Of a DNA stretch of 64,000 nt, positions 15,406 through 23,010 are shown piece after piece. The stretch comes from an uncultured bacterium (lineage in GTDB: Bacteria > Bacillota > Clostridia > Christensenellales > HGM11417): contig CAJMQN010000008.1 in the NCBI GenBank assembly GCA_905215695.1, positions 1-64,000 of the forward strand, read 5' to 3'. The translations under genes and the position numbers were made by a program. The notes beneath the pieces are model-generated. The model was not told the origin of the DNA, did not search any database, and was given only the letters and a program-made list of their open reading frames with translations. Numbering within the stretch: position 1 is the stretch's first letter; the number at the start of each line of letters is the position of its first letter.

Positions 15406-16821
15406 ATGTTTCACTTTAAAAAATTATTCGGCGACAGAAAGTTTTTAAAAGCCGTCACTCTGCTCGCCCTTCCCATTGCGCTCCAAAACCTCTTGAACGC
15501 GCTCCTGAACATCATCGACTCCCTCATGGTCTCACAGCTCGGCGACCCGCAGATGGGCGCCGTTCTGCTCGTCAATCAATTTGTGTTTGTGTATCAGCTC
15601 ATCATCTTTGTCGTGGGCGGCACAGCCTCTATCTTCATCTCGCAGTTCTACGGCAAGGGCGACCCCGATTCCATGCCCCGCTATACCGGATTTTCGCTCG
15701 TCGTCGGCGTCGGGCTCGGCGTGCTCTTCACCGCGTATTCCATGATTTTCCCCGGGACTATCATGACTTTGTTCGGCGCGGAAGCCAACATCGCACCCCT
15801 CGGCAAGGACTTTCTGCGCATCGTCGCCATCAGTTTCCTGCCCTTTACCATTTCCTCGGTTTTCTACACCGCACTGCGCGGAATCAAGCGCGTCAGGCTC
15901 TCGGTGTTCGGCTCGCTCGCGGGGATTGCGCTCAACGTCTTTTTCAACTATTCCCTTATGTTCGGCAAATTCGGCATGCCCGAACTCGGGCTGAACGGAG
16001 CCGCTTGGGGCACCGTCATCTCCCGCGGGGTCGAACTCGTCATCGTGCTCGCCGCGGTGCTTCTTCGACCCACTTCCATTACGGGTCCGATTCGCAAAAT
16101 GACGGAGTGGAACAAGTCCTTTTTCAAGGGGTATTTCCGAATCTTTACCCCCACCGTCGCAAACGAGGTGTTTTGGGCGCTGGGCACGACGGCGTACTTT
16201 GCGGTCTTTGCCCGCATGCCGGACAGCGAAAGCGTGCTCGCCGCCCTCAATATCACGCAGAGTATCGACAAACTTATCTTTGTCTTTCTCATCGGCATCG
16301 GCAACGCGACCGCCGTCTTAATCGGCAATTCGCTGGGCGCAGGCAAGCCCGAACGCGCAAGGGAGGACGCTCACAAAGCCCTCGCCTTCGCGCTCATATG
16401 CGGCGTACTCTTCGGCATTCTCAACTACTGCATTACCTTCCTTTTGCCCGTCGTATTCAAGACGTTGAGTCCCGCAAGCATCGAGTACGCGAACAAAGTC
16501 CTGTTGGTCTATTCGATTTTCCTCTTCGTGCGCGCGGTCAATTACACCGCGGTCATCGGAATCCTGCGCGCGGGCGGAGATACGAGGTTTTGTATGCTCA
16601 TCGAAACGTGCACCGTGTGGCTGCTCGCCGTGCCTGCGGTCGCAATCGGCGGACTCGTGTTCGGACTGAATATCGCATGGCTGTACGTGCTCGTATTCGG
16701 GGAAGAATTTTTGAAGAGCTTTGTCCTTCTGTGGCGGGTCAAGAGCGGAAAATGGCAGAAAAACCTCACCGGAACGGACGCGACCGCGCTCCCCGCGGAG
16801 ACGCCTGAGGTGCTGGAATAA
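15406..16821 (+). CDS. MATE-family multidrug/metabolite exporter
   Basis: A 471-residue membrane protein with about twelve hydrophobic segments in two related halves. LALPIALQNLLNALLNIIDS and the GDPQMGAVLLVNQ block are typical of the MATE (NorM/DinF-like) family, which exports organic cations using Na+ or H+ gradients. The ATG at 15406 has AGAAGG upstream; the longer frame overlaps fumarase beta and is not used. It lies 10 bp after the fumarase genes, so it is probably co-transcribed. Its last 56 bp overlap the 3' end of the converging XRE gene. Confidence 0.9.
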   Translation: MFHFKKLFGDRKFLKAVTLLALPIALQNLLNALLNIIDSLMVSQLGDPQMGAVLLVNQFVFVYQLIIFVVGGTASIFISQFYGKGDPDSMPRYTGFSLVVGVGLGVLFTAYSMIFPGTIMTLFGAEANIAPLGKDFLRIVAISFLPFTISSVFYTALRGIKRVRLSVFGSLAGIALNVFFNYSLMFGKFGMPELGLNGAAWGTVISRGVELVIVLAAVLLRPTSITGPIRKMTEWNKSFFKGYFRIFTPTVANEVFWALGTTAYFAVFARMPDSESVLAALNITQSIDKLIFVFLIGIGNATAVLIGNSLGAGKPERAREDAHKALAFALICGVLFGILNYCITFLLPVVFKTLSPASIEYANKVLLVYSIFLFVRAVNYTAVIGILRAGGDTRFCMLIETCTVWLLAVPAVAIGGLVFGLNIAWLYVLVFGEEFLKSFVLLWRVKSGKWQKNLTGTDATALPAETPEVLE

Positions 16822-17074
16822 ACGATTTAAAAAAACTGCCCGTAAAATTGATCTCTTCCTCCGGAGACTGCGTCAAAAGACGAAGAACAGATATGTCAAA
16901 AGCCTTTGCTACCGATGCGAGCGCCTCCAACGAAGGCTTCTTCCTCGCCTTCGAATACCAACCGTAAACCGTCCCGCTTGTCAATTCGGCGCGCTCCGCA
17001 AGCTCGTTGATTGTCCAATTGTGCGCCATCCGAATTTCCTCGATTCGGTCAAGAATCAAACGATAATCCAACAT
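16766..17074 (-). CDS. XRE-family regulator, convergent with the MATE gene
   Basis: A 102-residue protein with a Cro/CI helix-turn-helix at about residues 8-62 (NWTINELAERAELTSGTVYG followed by the recognition-helix tail YSKARKKPSLEAL). After residue 75 the tail is basic and low in structure, and its codons lie antisense to the end of the MATE gene. The overlap of converging stops is 56 bp, which is unusual. Codon use and the AT-rich upstream region differ from the surrounding GC-rich genes, a hint of recent arrival. Target unknown. Confidence 0.75.
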   Translation of the reverse strand: MLDYRLILDRIEEIRMAHNWTINELAERAELTSGTVYGWYSKARKKPSLEALASVAKAFDISVLRLLTQSPEEEINFTGSFFKSFIPAPQASPRGARSRPFR

Positions 17075-17142
17075 GCTTGCCGACCCCCGTTTTCTATACT
17101 ACGGTATGATTATATCTTGTTTTTAGTAGAGATAATTAGCAA

Positions 17143-17162
17143 CGTAATGTAGTTTTATTACG
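17143..17162. promoter_or_regulatory. Candidate operator upstream of the XRE gene
   Basis: Inverted repeat CGTAAT-N8-ATTACG in an AT-rich stretch between two XRE genes. It is a plausible binding site for one of them; no experimental or comparative support is available here. Confidence 0.35.
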
Positions 17163-17206
17163 ATTATAGTAAAATAATTGCCTTTTTTGTACAAAAATGT
17201 TGGTAT

Positions 17207-17232
17207 AAAAAAAAGACCCTCCGAAAAGGGTC
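17207..17232 (-). terminator. Terminator of the second XRE gene
   Basis: Stem GACCCT (17215-17220) / AGGGTC (17227-17232) with a 6-nt loop, followed on the minus strand by a run of about nine T. Confidence 0.8.
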
Positions 17233-17253
17233 CCGAGATTCAGGTAAAATTTG

Positions 17254-17562
17254 TTATTTGCGGAAATTGCGAAGGACGGAAAGTACAACTTCCTTTTGGT
17301 CGTCCGATAGTTTCTCGTACTCTTCGTCAATCAATACGTTTTTGCTGTAGTTGCGGTAGTCCTTTGCGAAAAATTCCTCCGGCTCTATCCCCAATGCCTC
17401 GATAATCTTGAGCAAGGAATTCGTACTCAAATTAAAGCAACGGGATTCAAATTGCGTAAGATAAGATTCGCTCTTCTCGATAGCCAAACTTAAATCCCGT
17501 GCACTTTTGTTTTTCTCCATACGAAAATAATTGATTCTCGTAGCAATATCTCTCATTGTCAT
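17254..17562 (-). CDS. XRE-family regulator
   Basis: A 102-residue Cro/CI-type DNA-binding protein: helix-turn-helix at about residues 8-62 (KNKSARDLSLAIEKSESYLT with the scaffold helix NLSTNSLLKIIEALG) and an acidic helical tail (LIDEEYEKLSDDQKEVVLSV). A TACAAT ends 6 nt before the ATG at 17562, but no good -35 is seen. It is divergent from the 73-aa protein gene at 17700 and may regulate it; a 9-bp-arm palindrome lies in the shared 137-bp spacer. Confidence 0.85.
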   Translation of the reverse strand: MTMRDIATRINYFRMEKNKSARDLSLAIEKSESYLTQFESRCFNLSTNSLLKIIEALGIEPEEFFAKDYRNYSKNVLIDEEYEKLSDDQKEVVLSVLRNFRK

Positions 17563-17610
17563 GAGTCTATTGTAAGCGCATTTGGCACAAACATGCGGAG
17601 ACTGATAATC

Positions 17611-17630
17611 TATAATTTTAGAAAATTATA
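17611..17630. promoter_or_regulatory. Palindrome between XRE gene and small protein gene
   Basis: TATAATTTT and AAAATTATA, perfect 9-bp arms separated by 2 bp, about 20 bp before the -35 of the gene at 17700. It is a candidate operator of the neighbouring XRE protein. The composition is purely A/T, so chance is possible. Confidence 0.4.
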
Positions 17631-17648
17631 TAATGATATACATTTTTA

Positions 17649-17677
17649 TTGACTGTGAGACAATTTTTTGCTAAAAT
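17649..17677 (+). promoter_or_regulatory. Promoter of the 73-aa protein gene
   Basis: TTGACT (17649-17654), 17-bp spacer, TAAAAT (17672-17677). The start site is near 17684 and the leader holds GGAGGG (17687-17692). Confidence 0.8.
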
Positions 17678-17699
17678 AATGAATATAGGAGGGATTACT

Positions 17700-17921
17700 A
17701 TGAAAAAAACGCTTCTCGAGTCTATCCTCGAAGTTCTTAACCAAGCACCGGATTTGATTGAATCTTACCGCGAAACTTATCACGAAGAACCTGACCCCTT
17801 CGTTTTGGGCGTCATGGTCGGCACGACAATTTGTCTGCAAACTTTCGACAAGACCGAACAGGATGATTTTATCGAAAGCTGGACAAGGTTTAAATCGATT
17901 ATAAAACCCCCCGCTCAATAG
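17700..17921 (+). CDS. Small acidic protein, unknown function
   Basis: A 73-residue protein starting MKKTLLESILEVLNQAPDLI, with no recognised domain and no membrane segment. It looks helical and is acidic in the middle (YRETYHEEPDPF). It has a strong promoter and ribosome site and its own terminator, whose loop contains the TAG stop codon. Divergent from an XRE regulator in an AT-richer patch, an arrangement like small regulator-target or prophage-derived pairs. I do not recognise it as a toxin or antitoxin. Confidence 0.75.
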   Translation: MKKTLLESILEVLNQAPDLIESYRETYHEEPDPFVLGVMVGTTICLQTFDKTEQDDFIESWTRFKSIIKPPAQ

Positions 17922-17938
17922 AGCGGGGGGCTTCTCTT
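17905..17938. terminator. Bidirectional terminator between the 73-aa protein gene and mtlD
   Basis: A 10-bp stem CCCCCCGCTC (17907-17916) / GAGCGGGGGG (17921-17930) with a 4-nt loop. A T-rich run follows on the plus strand and TTTTAT on the minus strand. The TAG stop of the small gene (17919-17921) lies in the loop and the first stem base. Confidence 0.9.
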
Positions 17939-17939
17939 T

Positions 17940-19166
17940 TTAAATCTTTACTCCCTTGTTTCCCTCTTCATAGCAGACGGGAATCAACTCCTTCGCGCTC
18001 GCTCCCGACGAAAGTTCGCGGTATATCCTCTCGATAAAGGGCATTTCCGGCTCCGTTCCCGTAAAGCCCGCGTACTTTTTGAGCGCGTCGCGGGGACTTA
18101 CGAGTTTCGCGTAGTCCGCAATCTCCACCGAGGACGCGTCCCCTTCCGGACGGAACAACAGCGCCGCCGCAATCCCCACGCAAATATAGGTGCTCGGCAC
18201 GCCGTGTTTCGCGCACAGGCGGTACGCGCCCGCCAAACGGTCATTCGGCGACAGCTTTCTCTGCGTGTCTCTGCCCACTCGCGCTACCGTGTCTTTGAGT
18301 GCCTCGTTCGTAAACCGATATAAAAGATTTTCCGCGTGCTCCAAAAGAGAATCTATCTCTACCTTGTTTTCCTTGGAAAGCGCGCGGGCGCTCTCCGTGA
18401 GCGCGTGCAGGGCGAGAAGTTTGATTTCGGGCTTTGACGCCGCCTCATAGACGTACTTGTCTCCCGAAAGATACCCGAGGTATGCGCAGAGCGCGTGGCT
18501 CATGTTGTGCATGAACAGTTTTCGCTGTATAAACAGCTGAAAGGGCGAAAAGGGCACCATGTTCTCTATCTTCGGGATTTCTCCCACAAAGGCGTCCTTG
18601 TCCACGGGCAGGACATTGTAGGGTTCTACATAGACGCGCAGTTTGTTGCCCGCCTGCATCTTCTCGTCCATGACGGGCACCATGCGCCCGATGCTCGCTT
18701 CCACAAGCCCCACGCTTTTGTCAAAATCCTTGTGCAACTCCTCGGGGAGATTGTCCAAAATCAACTTCTTCAGATACAGATTCGCGTCGATGAGATTTTC
18801 GCAAATGATGATATTGATGGGTGCTTTGCCCGCGCGCATACGCATTTCAATGCCCATCGCAATGGGTTTTGCGATGAATTTCAGCACGTTGACCCCCACC
18901 GCGCTCGCCATGACGTCCGCCTCGAAGATTTCTTTCGCCGCGACCGCATTGTCCTTCGTCAGCACGCCGCGCACGTTTTCGACAAACTGCTCCTCGTTGC
19001 TCGAGCCGCACACCACGTTGACGGGATATCTGCCGTCACGGTTGAGAAGGTTCACCACTTCTTCGTTCACATCCAAAAAATGCACTTCGTATCCGCTCTT
19101 TGAAAAAAGCTGACCGATAAACCCTCTGCCGATGTTTCCGGCGCCGTACATCACCGCACGTTTCAT
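17940..19166 (-). CDS. mtlD: Mannitol-1-phosphate 5-dehydrogenase-like oxidoreductase
   Basis: A 408-residue polyol-phosphate dehydrogenase of the long-chain family: NAD-binding AVMYGAGNIGRGFIGQLF at the N-terminus, IIICENLIDAN and VGLVEASIGRMVP in the middle, and a helical C-terminal domain with KLFMHNMSHALCAYLGYL. It converts mannitol-1-phosphate and fructose-6-phosphate. No mannitol phosphotransferase genes are nearby, so the substrate (mannitol, or a related hexitol phosphate) is less certain. Third gene of a yitT-NSS-mtlD unit (18-bp gap), ending at the bidirectional terminator. Confidence 0.85.
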   Translation of the reverse strand: MKRAVMYGAGNIGRGFIGQLFSKSGYEVHFLDVNEEVVNLLNRDGRYPVNVVCGSSNEEQFVENVRGVLTKDNAVAAKEIFEADVMASAVGVNVLKFIAKPIAMGIEMRMRAGKAPINIIICENLIDANLYLKKLILDNLPEELHKDFDKSVGLVEASIGRMVPVMDEKMQAGNKLRVYVEPYNVLPVDKDAFVGEIPKIENMVPFSPFQLFIQRKLFMHNMSHALCAYLGYLSGDKYVYEAASKPEIKLLALHALTESARALSKENKVEIDSLLEHAENLLYRFTNEALKDTVARVGRDTQRKLSPNDRLAGAYRLCAKHGVPSTYICVGIAAALLFRPEGDASSVEIADYAKLVSPRDALKKYAGFTGTEPEMPFIERIYRELSSGASAKELIPVCYEEGNKGVKI

Positions 19167-19184
19167 TCCCTTTTTCCCTCGCTT

Positions 19185-20630
19185 TTATAATTTAAAGAAC
19201 GGCACGCCCAACGCGCCGAGCACCGAACTGATGAGAATCAGTACAAGGCAGATGGGAGCGACGTATTTTACCATGATATTAAAGAGTTTTTTGCGCTTGA
19301 AAGGCGCGGAGAGTTCCAACTCGTCGGTCACCTCTTTGGTGCCGATGACCCAACCCACGAAAATGCAGGTGCCAAGCGCGACAAGGGGCATCAGTACGGA
19401 GTTGGAGAGGAAGTCGAACATATCGAGTATGGTCATTCCGCCCAACGAAATCATGGACAGCGGACCGAAACCGAGCGCGGAGGGCACGCCGAGAAGAAGG
19501 GCAACGCCGAGCACGATCAGGCAAGCCTTCAGCCGCGTCCAATGGAATTTGTCACGGACGATAGAGACGATGGTCTCCATGAGCGAAACCGAAGAGGTCA
19601 AAGCGGCAAAGAGTACTAAGAGGAAAAACAGGATTCCGATAAACGCGCCGCCGGGCATACTCGAAAAGACCTGCGGGAGCACGACGAACATGAGCCCGGG
19701 ACCCTGTTGCATCTGCGCCATATCCCCGTCAAAGAACACGAACGCCGCGGGCACAATCATGAGCCCGGCGATGAGCGCGATACCCGTGTCGAAGATTTCG
19801 ATGTGCTTGACCGCGGAAGGAATGCTGTCCTTCTTCTTCATGTAACTGCCGTAGGTAATCATGATACCCATGGCGAGGGACATGGAGTAGAAGAGCTGAC
19901 CGAGTGCCCCTAAAAAAGTGCCCACGGAGAGTTTGGAAAAGTCGGGGGTGATATAGTACAGGACGCCTTCGAGTGCGCCGGGTATGGTCATGACGTAGAT
20001 CGCGATTGCGACCGCGAGAAGCACCAAAATGGGCATGAGAATTTTTGAAATGCGTTCGATGCCCTTCTCCACGCCGAACACGACGATCGCAAAGGTCGCA
20101 AGCAGGAAGATTGCGAAAAACAGCAGCGGCTCCCATGAGCCCGAAACAAAGTCCGTGAAGAAACTTCCGCCCGCCGCCGCGCCCATGCCGCCCGTCACGA
20201 AGGTATAGAGATATTTCGTGACCCAACCGCCGATGACGCAATAATAGGGCAATATAATGACGGGCACTGCCGCAGCGACGATTCCGATAAAGTAATATTT
20301 CTTGTTGAGCGCCTTGAATGCCTCGATGACGGATTTTCCCGTCTTTCTGCCGATTGCGATTTCCACGAGCATAATCGTCGAGCCGAAGGTCACCGCGAGC
20401 AGAATGTACACGAGCAGGAAGATTCCTCCGCCGTACTTCGCCGCAAGATAGGGAAAGCGCCATATATTGCCGAGTCCCACCGCCGAGCCTGCCGCCGCGA
20501 GCACAAATCCGATTTTTCCGCTGAAACTGCTCCGCTTGTGCGCGGGTGCGGATTCCGCATTGGTTTCGGGCGTTTCGGGGGCGCAGTACTCGGGGGATGT
20601 TGCGTTCTGTTCCTTTCTGTTGTCGTCCAC
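19185..20630 (-). CDS. Sodium-dependent transporter of the NSS (SNF) family
   Basis: A 481-residue symporter with the LeuT-type first helix GSAVGLGNIWRFPYLAAKYG, whose unwound region binds substrate and Na+. About eleven to twelve membrane segments follow. Bacterial members import amino acids (Trp, Tyr, Leu and others); the substrate here is unknown. The GTG at 20628-20630 is chosen because AAGGAG overlaps the yitT stop 9 nt upstream. The first 35 residues are a polar cytoplasmic lead. It lies just downstream of yitT (6-bp gap). Confidence 0.92.
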   Translation of the reverse strand: MDDNRKEQNATSPEYCAPETPETNAESAPAHKRSSFSGKIGFVLAAAGSAVGLGNIWRFPYLAAKYGGGIFLLVYILLAVTFGSTIMLVEIAIGRKTGKSVIEAFKALNKKYYFIGIVAAAVPVIILPYYCVIGGWVTKYLYTFVTGGMGAAAGGSFFTDFVSGSWEPLLFFAIFLLATFAIVVFGVEKGIERISKILMPILVLLAVAIAIYVMTIPGALEGVLYYITPDFSKLSVGTFLGALGQLFYSMSLAMGIMITYGSYMKKKDSIPSAVKHIEIFDTGIALIAGLMIVPAAFVFFDGDMAQMQQGPGLMFVVLPQVFSSMPGGAFIGILFFLLVLFAALTSSVSLMETIVSIVRDKFHWTRLKACLIVLGVALLLGVPSALGFGPLSMISLGGMTILDMFDFLSNSVLMPLVALGTCIFVGWVIGTKEVTDELELSAPFKRKKLFNIMVKYVAPICLVLILISSVLGALGVPFFKL

Positions 20631-20636
20631 TTCCGT

Positions 20637-21707
20637 TTACTCCTTGTCTTGGTCTTTGTCGAGCATGTTCAACTGTTCGTTTTCGGGGGGCGGCAGGGTA
20701 TTTTTCGGGCGCTTGACGCGGCGACGGAGTTTGACGCTCTCGTTGCCCATCATGTCCGATACCTCATTGATCGAGACGAATGCGTCCGGGTCAAGCGCGG
20801 ATACGACCTTTTTCAACGTCCCGATTTCAAAGCGGTTCACCACGCAGTAGAGCATGCCCTTCTCCTCCTGCGAATAGAAACCGCGCGCTTTCAAGAGCGT
20901 GATTCCCCTGCCCATGGTGTCCGAAATGCCCTTGCCGACCTCGGCGGGTTTGCCCGTGATGATGATGGCGGCTTTGCCCTTGTCGAGACCGTCCACGATA
21001 AAGTCAACGGCTTTCAAGCCGACGGCGTAGGCGACCACCGAATAGAGCGGGACTTGAAAGTCCCCCATCAAAAAGCCCGCCGCGATATAGAGCACCGCGT
21101 TGTAGCCCATGACGAACTGTCCCACGGTCACGCCGAGTTTTTTGGCGAACATGACGCCCATGACCTCGACGCCGTCCATCGCGCCGCCAAACCGAATGGT
21201 GAGTCCGCTCCCTACGCCCGACACCAAGCCGCCGAAGAGCGCGGCGAGAATAATGTCATACTCTTTGGTCACAAAGGGCGAATCCGCGAACTCGGGTCCC
21301 GGACCGCAGAGACCGAACACGCTTTGATAGAGAAATACAGCGAGAGAGTACATGGCGATCGCGTACAGCGAATACACGACCACCGACAATCCCATGCGTT
21401 TGAAGGCGAGCAGAAAAAAGGGAAAGTTCAGGAGGACCAGCCACACCGAAAGCGGAATGTCCGTCAGATAGTTGATCAGATAACTCGTTCCCGAGAGACC
21501 GCCGTCGAGGAGCTGCCAAGGTACCAAAAAGAGCGCGACGCCCGCGCCGTTGATAAAGCCCGCAAGCGTCAGCCACAGGAAGTTGACCGGCTTGATTTTG
21601 CCCACGTTCACTTTCACCTTACGGCGAAAGCTGTGATTGTGGAGCTTATCTCCGCCGTGGGACAGTTCCTTTCGGCTCTTCACGCTTCGCTTTTTTTCGA
21701 TTGCCAT
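20637..21707 (-). CDS. YitT-family membrane protein with DUF2179 domain
   Basis: A 356-residue protein: five to six membrane segments of the YitT family (LTLAGFINGAGVALFLVPWQ, GGLVSGVGSGLTIRFGGAMDG) followed by a soluble DUF2179 domain (about residues 265-345, RGITLLKARGFYSQEEKGML). The function is unknown in the family. The N-terminal 40 residues are very basic. AAAGGAGAG precedes the ATG. It heads the yitT-NSS-mtlD unit and is divergent from aroF, sharing a 132-bp region with the aroF promoter. Confidence 0.88.
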   Translation of the reverse strand: MAIEKKRSVKSRKELSHGGDKLHNHSFRRKVKVNVGKIKPVNFLWLTLAGFINGAGVALFLVPWQLLDGGLSGTSYLINYLTDIPLSVWLVLLNFPFFLLAFKRMGLSVVVYSLYAIAMYSLAVFLYQSVFGLCGPGPEFADSPFVTKEYDIILAALFGGLVSGVGSGLTIRFGGAMDGVEVMGVMFAKKLGVTVGQFVMGYNAVLYIAAGFLMGDFQVPLYSVVAYAVGLKAVDFIVDGLDKGKAAIIITGKPAEVGKGISDTMGRGITLLKARGFYSQEEKGMLYCVVNRFEIGTLKKVVSALDPDAFVSINEVSDMMGNESVKLRRRVKRPKNTLPPPENEQLNMLDKDQDKE

Positions 21708-21736
21708 GGCGTTCTCTCCTTTGCTGTATTTTAGAT

Positions 21737-21765
21737 ATTATACCATAATTCACCGCGAAGGAAAA
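21737..21765 (-). promoter_or_regulatory. Probable yitT promoter
   Basis: TATAAT (21737-21742) with extended TGG on the minus strand. The -35 is weak (TTTTCC), as is common for extended -10 promoters. Confidence 0.5.
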
Positions 21766-21804
21766 GAAAACTGCGGGCTTTTTCGAGTTTTTTGCGCGAT
21801 TTCC

Positions 21805-21833
21805 TTGACAAATTCCGCGCGAAGTTTTAAACT
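21805..21833 (+). promoter_or_regulatory. aroF-tyrA promoter
   Basis: TTGACA (21805-21810), 17-bp spacer, TAAACT (21828-21833). The predicted start site is 21839-21840, at the ATG of the leader ORF. The promoter lies about 170 bp before aroF, so the RNA has a long leader. Confidence 0.8.
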
Positions 21834-21839
21834 GAATCC

Positions 21840-21923
21840 ATGAATCGCAACGTTTTTGCAATCGAATACGCCTATTATTATTTTCCGAGCCACAACCCGG
21901 AATCTTTTTGCTTGCAAAAATAA
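21840..21923 (+). CDS. Tyr/Phe-rich leader peptide of the aroF-tyrA operon
   Basis: A 27-codon ORF that begins at the predicted transcription start. It opens MNRNVFAIEYAYYYFP and ends PESFCLQK before TAA at 21921-21923. It has four Tyr (codons 10, 12, 13, 14) and three Phe (6, 15, 23), with Tyr-Tyr-Tyr-Phe in a row. It is followed after 27 nt by an intrinsic terminator and then by the first genes of aromatic and Tyr synthesis. This is the layout of an attenuation leader, where ribosome stalling at Tyr codons when Tyr-tRNA is scarce prevents terminator folding. No Shine-Dalgarno is present, so translation would be leaderless. The regulatory role is inferred from architecture. Confidence 0.75.
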   Translation: MNRNVFAIEYAYYYFPSHNPESFCLQK

Positions 21924-21950
21924 GCGCGTATTTTGAGTCAGTATTCAAAA

Positions 21951-21984
21951 ACCGACGGCTTATCGCAAGCCGTCGGTTTTTTTG
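21951..21984 (+). terminator. Attenuator terminator in the aroF-tyrA leader
   Basis: Stem ACCGACGGCTT (21951-21961) / AAGCCGTCGGT (21967-21977), perfect over 11 bp with a 5-nt loop and extra A-U pairs, then a run of seven T. There is no upstream plus-strand gene for it to end, because yitT is divergent; its only target is the aroF transcript itself. The aroF ribosome site AAGGAG begins 8 nt later (21991). Competing pairs: 21865-21871 with 21926-21932 (7 bp) and 21920-21925 with 21958-21963 (6 bp, invading the terminator). Confidence 0.85.
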
Positions 21985-22002
21985 TTGAAAAAGGAGTTTG
22001 TC

Positions 22003-23010
22003 ATGATTATCGTTTTAAAGCCCGAAGTTCGGGAAAACCAACTCAAAGACTTTGTCAAACGGTTCGAGGACATGGGTCTCAAAACCCACGTCAGCCGAGG
22101 GGATTTCGTCACCATCGTCGGACTCATCGGCGACACGTCCAAAGTCGATATCGAATCCGTGCGCACCCTCGACGCGGTCGAGGCGGTCCGGCGGGTCTCC
22201 GAACCCTTCAAGGCGGTCAACCGCAAGTTCCACCCCGACGACACGCTCGTCGATGCGGGAGGGGTCGCGTTCGGGAAAGGATTTTTTCGGGTCATCGCGG
22301 GTCCCTGCTCCGTCGAGAGTGAGGAACAGATCGTACAGGTCGCGCAAGCCGTCAAGGCGAGCGGCGCGCACTGCCTGCGCGGGGGCGCGTTCAAGCCACG
22401 CACGTCCCCCTACGCCTTTCAGGGGCTGAAGGACGAGGGCATTCGGCTGCTGTTGCAGGCGAAAAAGGCGACAGGACTCCCCATCGTCACCGAAATCATG
22501 AGCATCAACAGTCTGCCCCTCTTCGCGGAGGTGGACGTCATACAGGTCGGCGCGCGGAACATGCAGAATTTCGAACTCTTAAAGGAGCTTTCGCATTCGG
22601 GGAAGGTCGTGCTGTTAAAGCGCGGACTTGCGAACACCATGGAGGAACTTCTCATGAGCGCGGAGTATCTCATCGGCGGAAATGCGAAAATCATTCTCTG
22701 CGAGCGGGGAATCCGTACCTTCGAGAACTACACCCGGAACACGCTGGACATCTCCGCGGTGCCCATGCTCAAGTCCCTCACGCATCTCCCCGTCATCGTT
22801 GATCCGAGCCACGCGGCGGGCGTCGCCGCGCTCGTTCGTCCCCTCGCCAAAGCGTCTGCCGCGGCGGGCGCGGACGGGGTCATGATCGAGGTGCACAACG
22901 ATCCCGCGCACGCGCTCTGCGACGGCGCGCAGAGTCTGACCTGCGAGGAATTCGGCGCGCTCATGGGCGAACTTGCGCCCTATGCCGCGCTCGAAGGGAG
23001 AAAGCTATGA
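22003..23010 (+). CDS. aroF: 3-deoxy-7-phosphoheptulonate synthase (DAHP synthase, type I-beta)
   Basis: A 335-residue enzyme condensing phosphoenolpyruvate and erythrose-4-phosphate, the first step of the shikimate pathway. The first ~75 residues form the ferredoxin-like domain (MIIVLKPEVRENQLKDFVKR) that in Thermotoga-type enzymes binds Tyr/Phe for feedback inhibition. The barrel carries AGPCSVESEEQ, LRGGAFKPRTSPYAFQG and VIVDPSHAAG. AAGGAG (21991-21996) fixes the ATG. It overlaps tyrA by 4 bp, so the operon is for tyrosine, matching the Tyr-codon leader upstream: control would act on both synthesis (attenuation) and activity (N-terminal domain). Confidence 0.95.
   Translation: MIIVLKPEVRENQLKDFVKRFEDMGLKTHVSRGDFVTIVGLIGDTSKVDIESVRTLDAVEAVRRVSEPFKAVNRKFHPDDTLVDAGGVAFGKGFFRVIAGPCSVESEEQIVQVAQAVKASGAHCLRGGAFKPRTSPYAFQGLKDEGIRLLLQAKKATGLPIVTEIMSINSLPLFAEVDVIQVGARNMQNFELLKELSHSGKVVLLKRGLANTMEELLMSAEYLIGGNAKIILCERGIRTFENYTRNTLDISAVPMLKSLTHLPVIVDPSHAAGVAALVRPLAKASAAAGADGVMIEVHNDPAHALCDGAQSLTCEEFGALMGELAPYAALEGRKL

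Noticed and set aside
21840..22002. T-box riboswitch in the aroF leader
   Set aside because: No AGGGTGGNACCGCG-like T-box core or specifier-stem layout is visible; the short Tyr-rich ORF explains the leader better.
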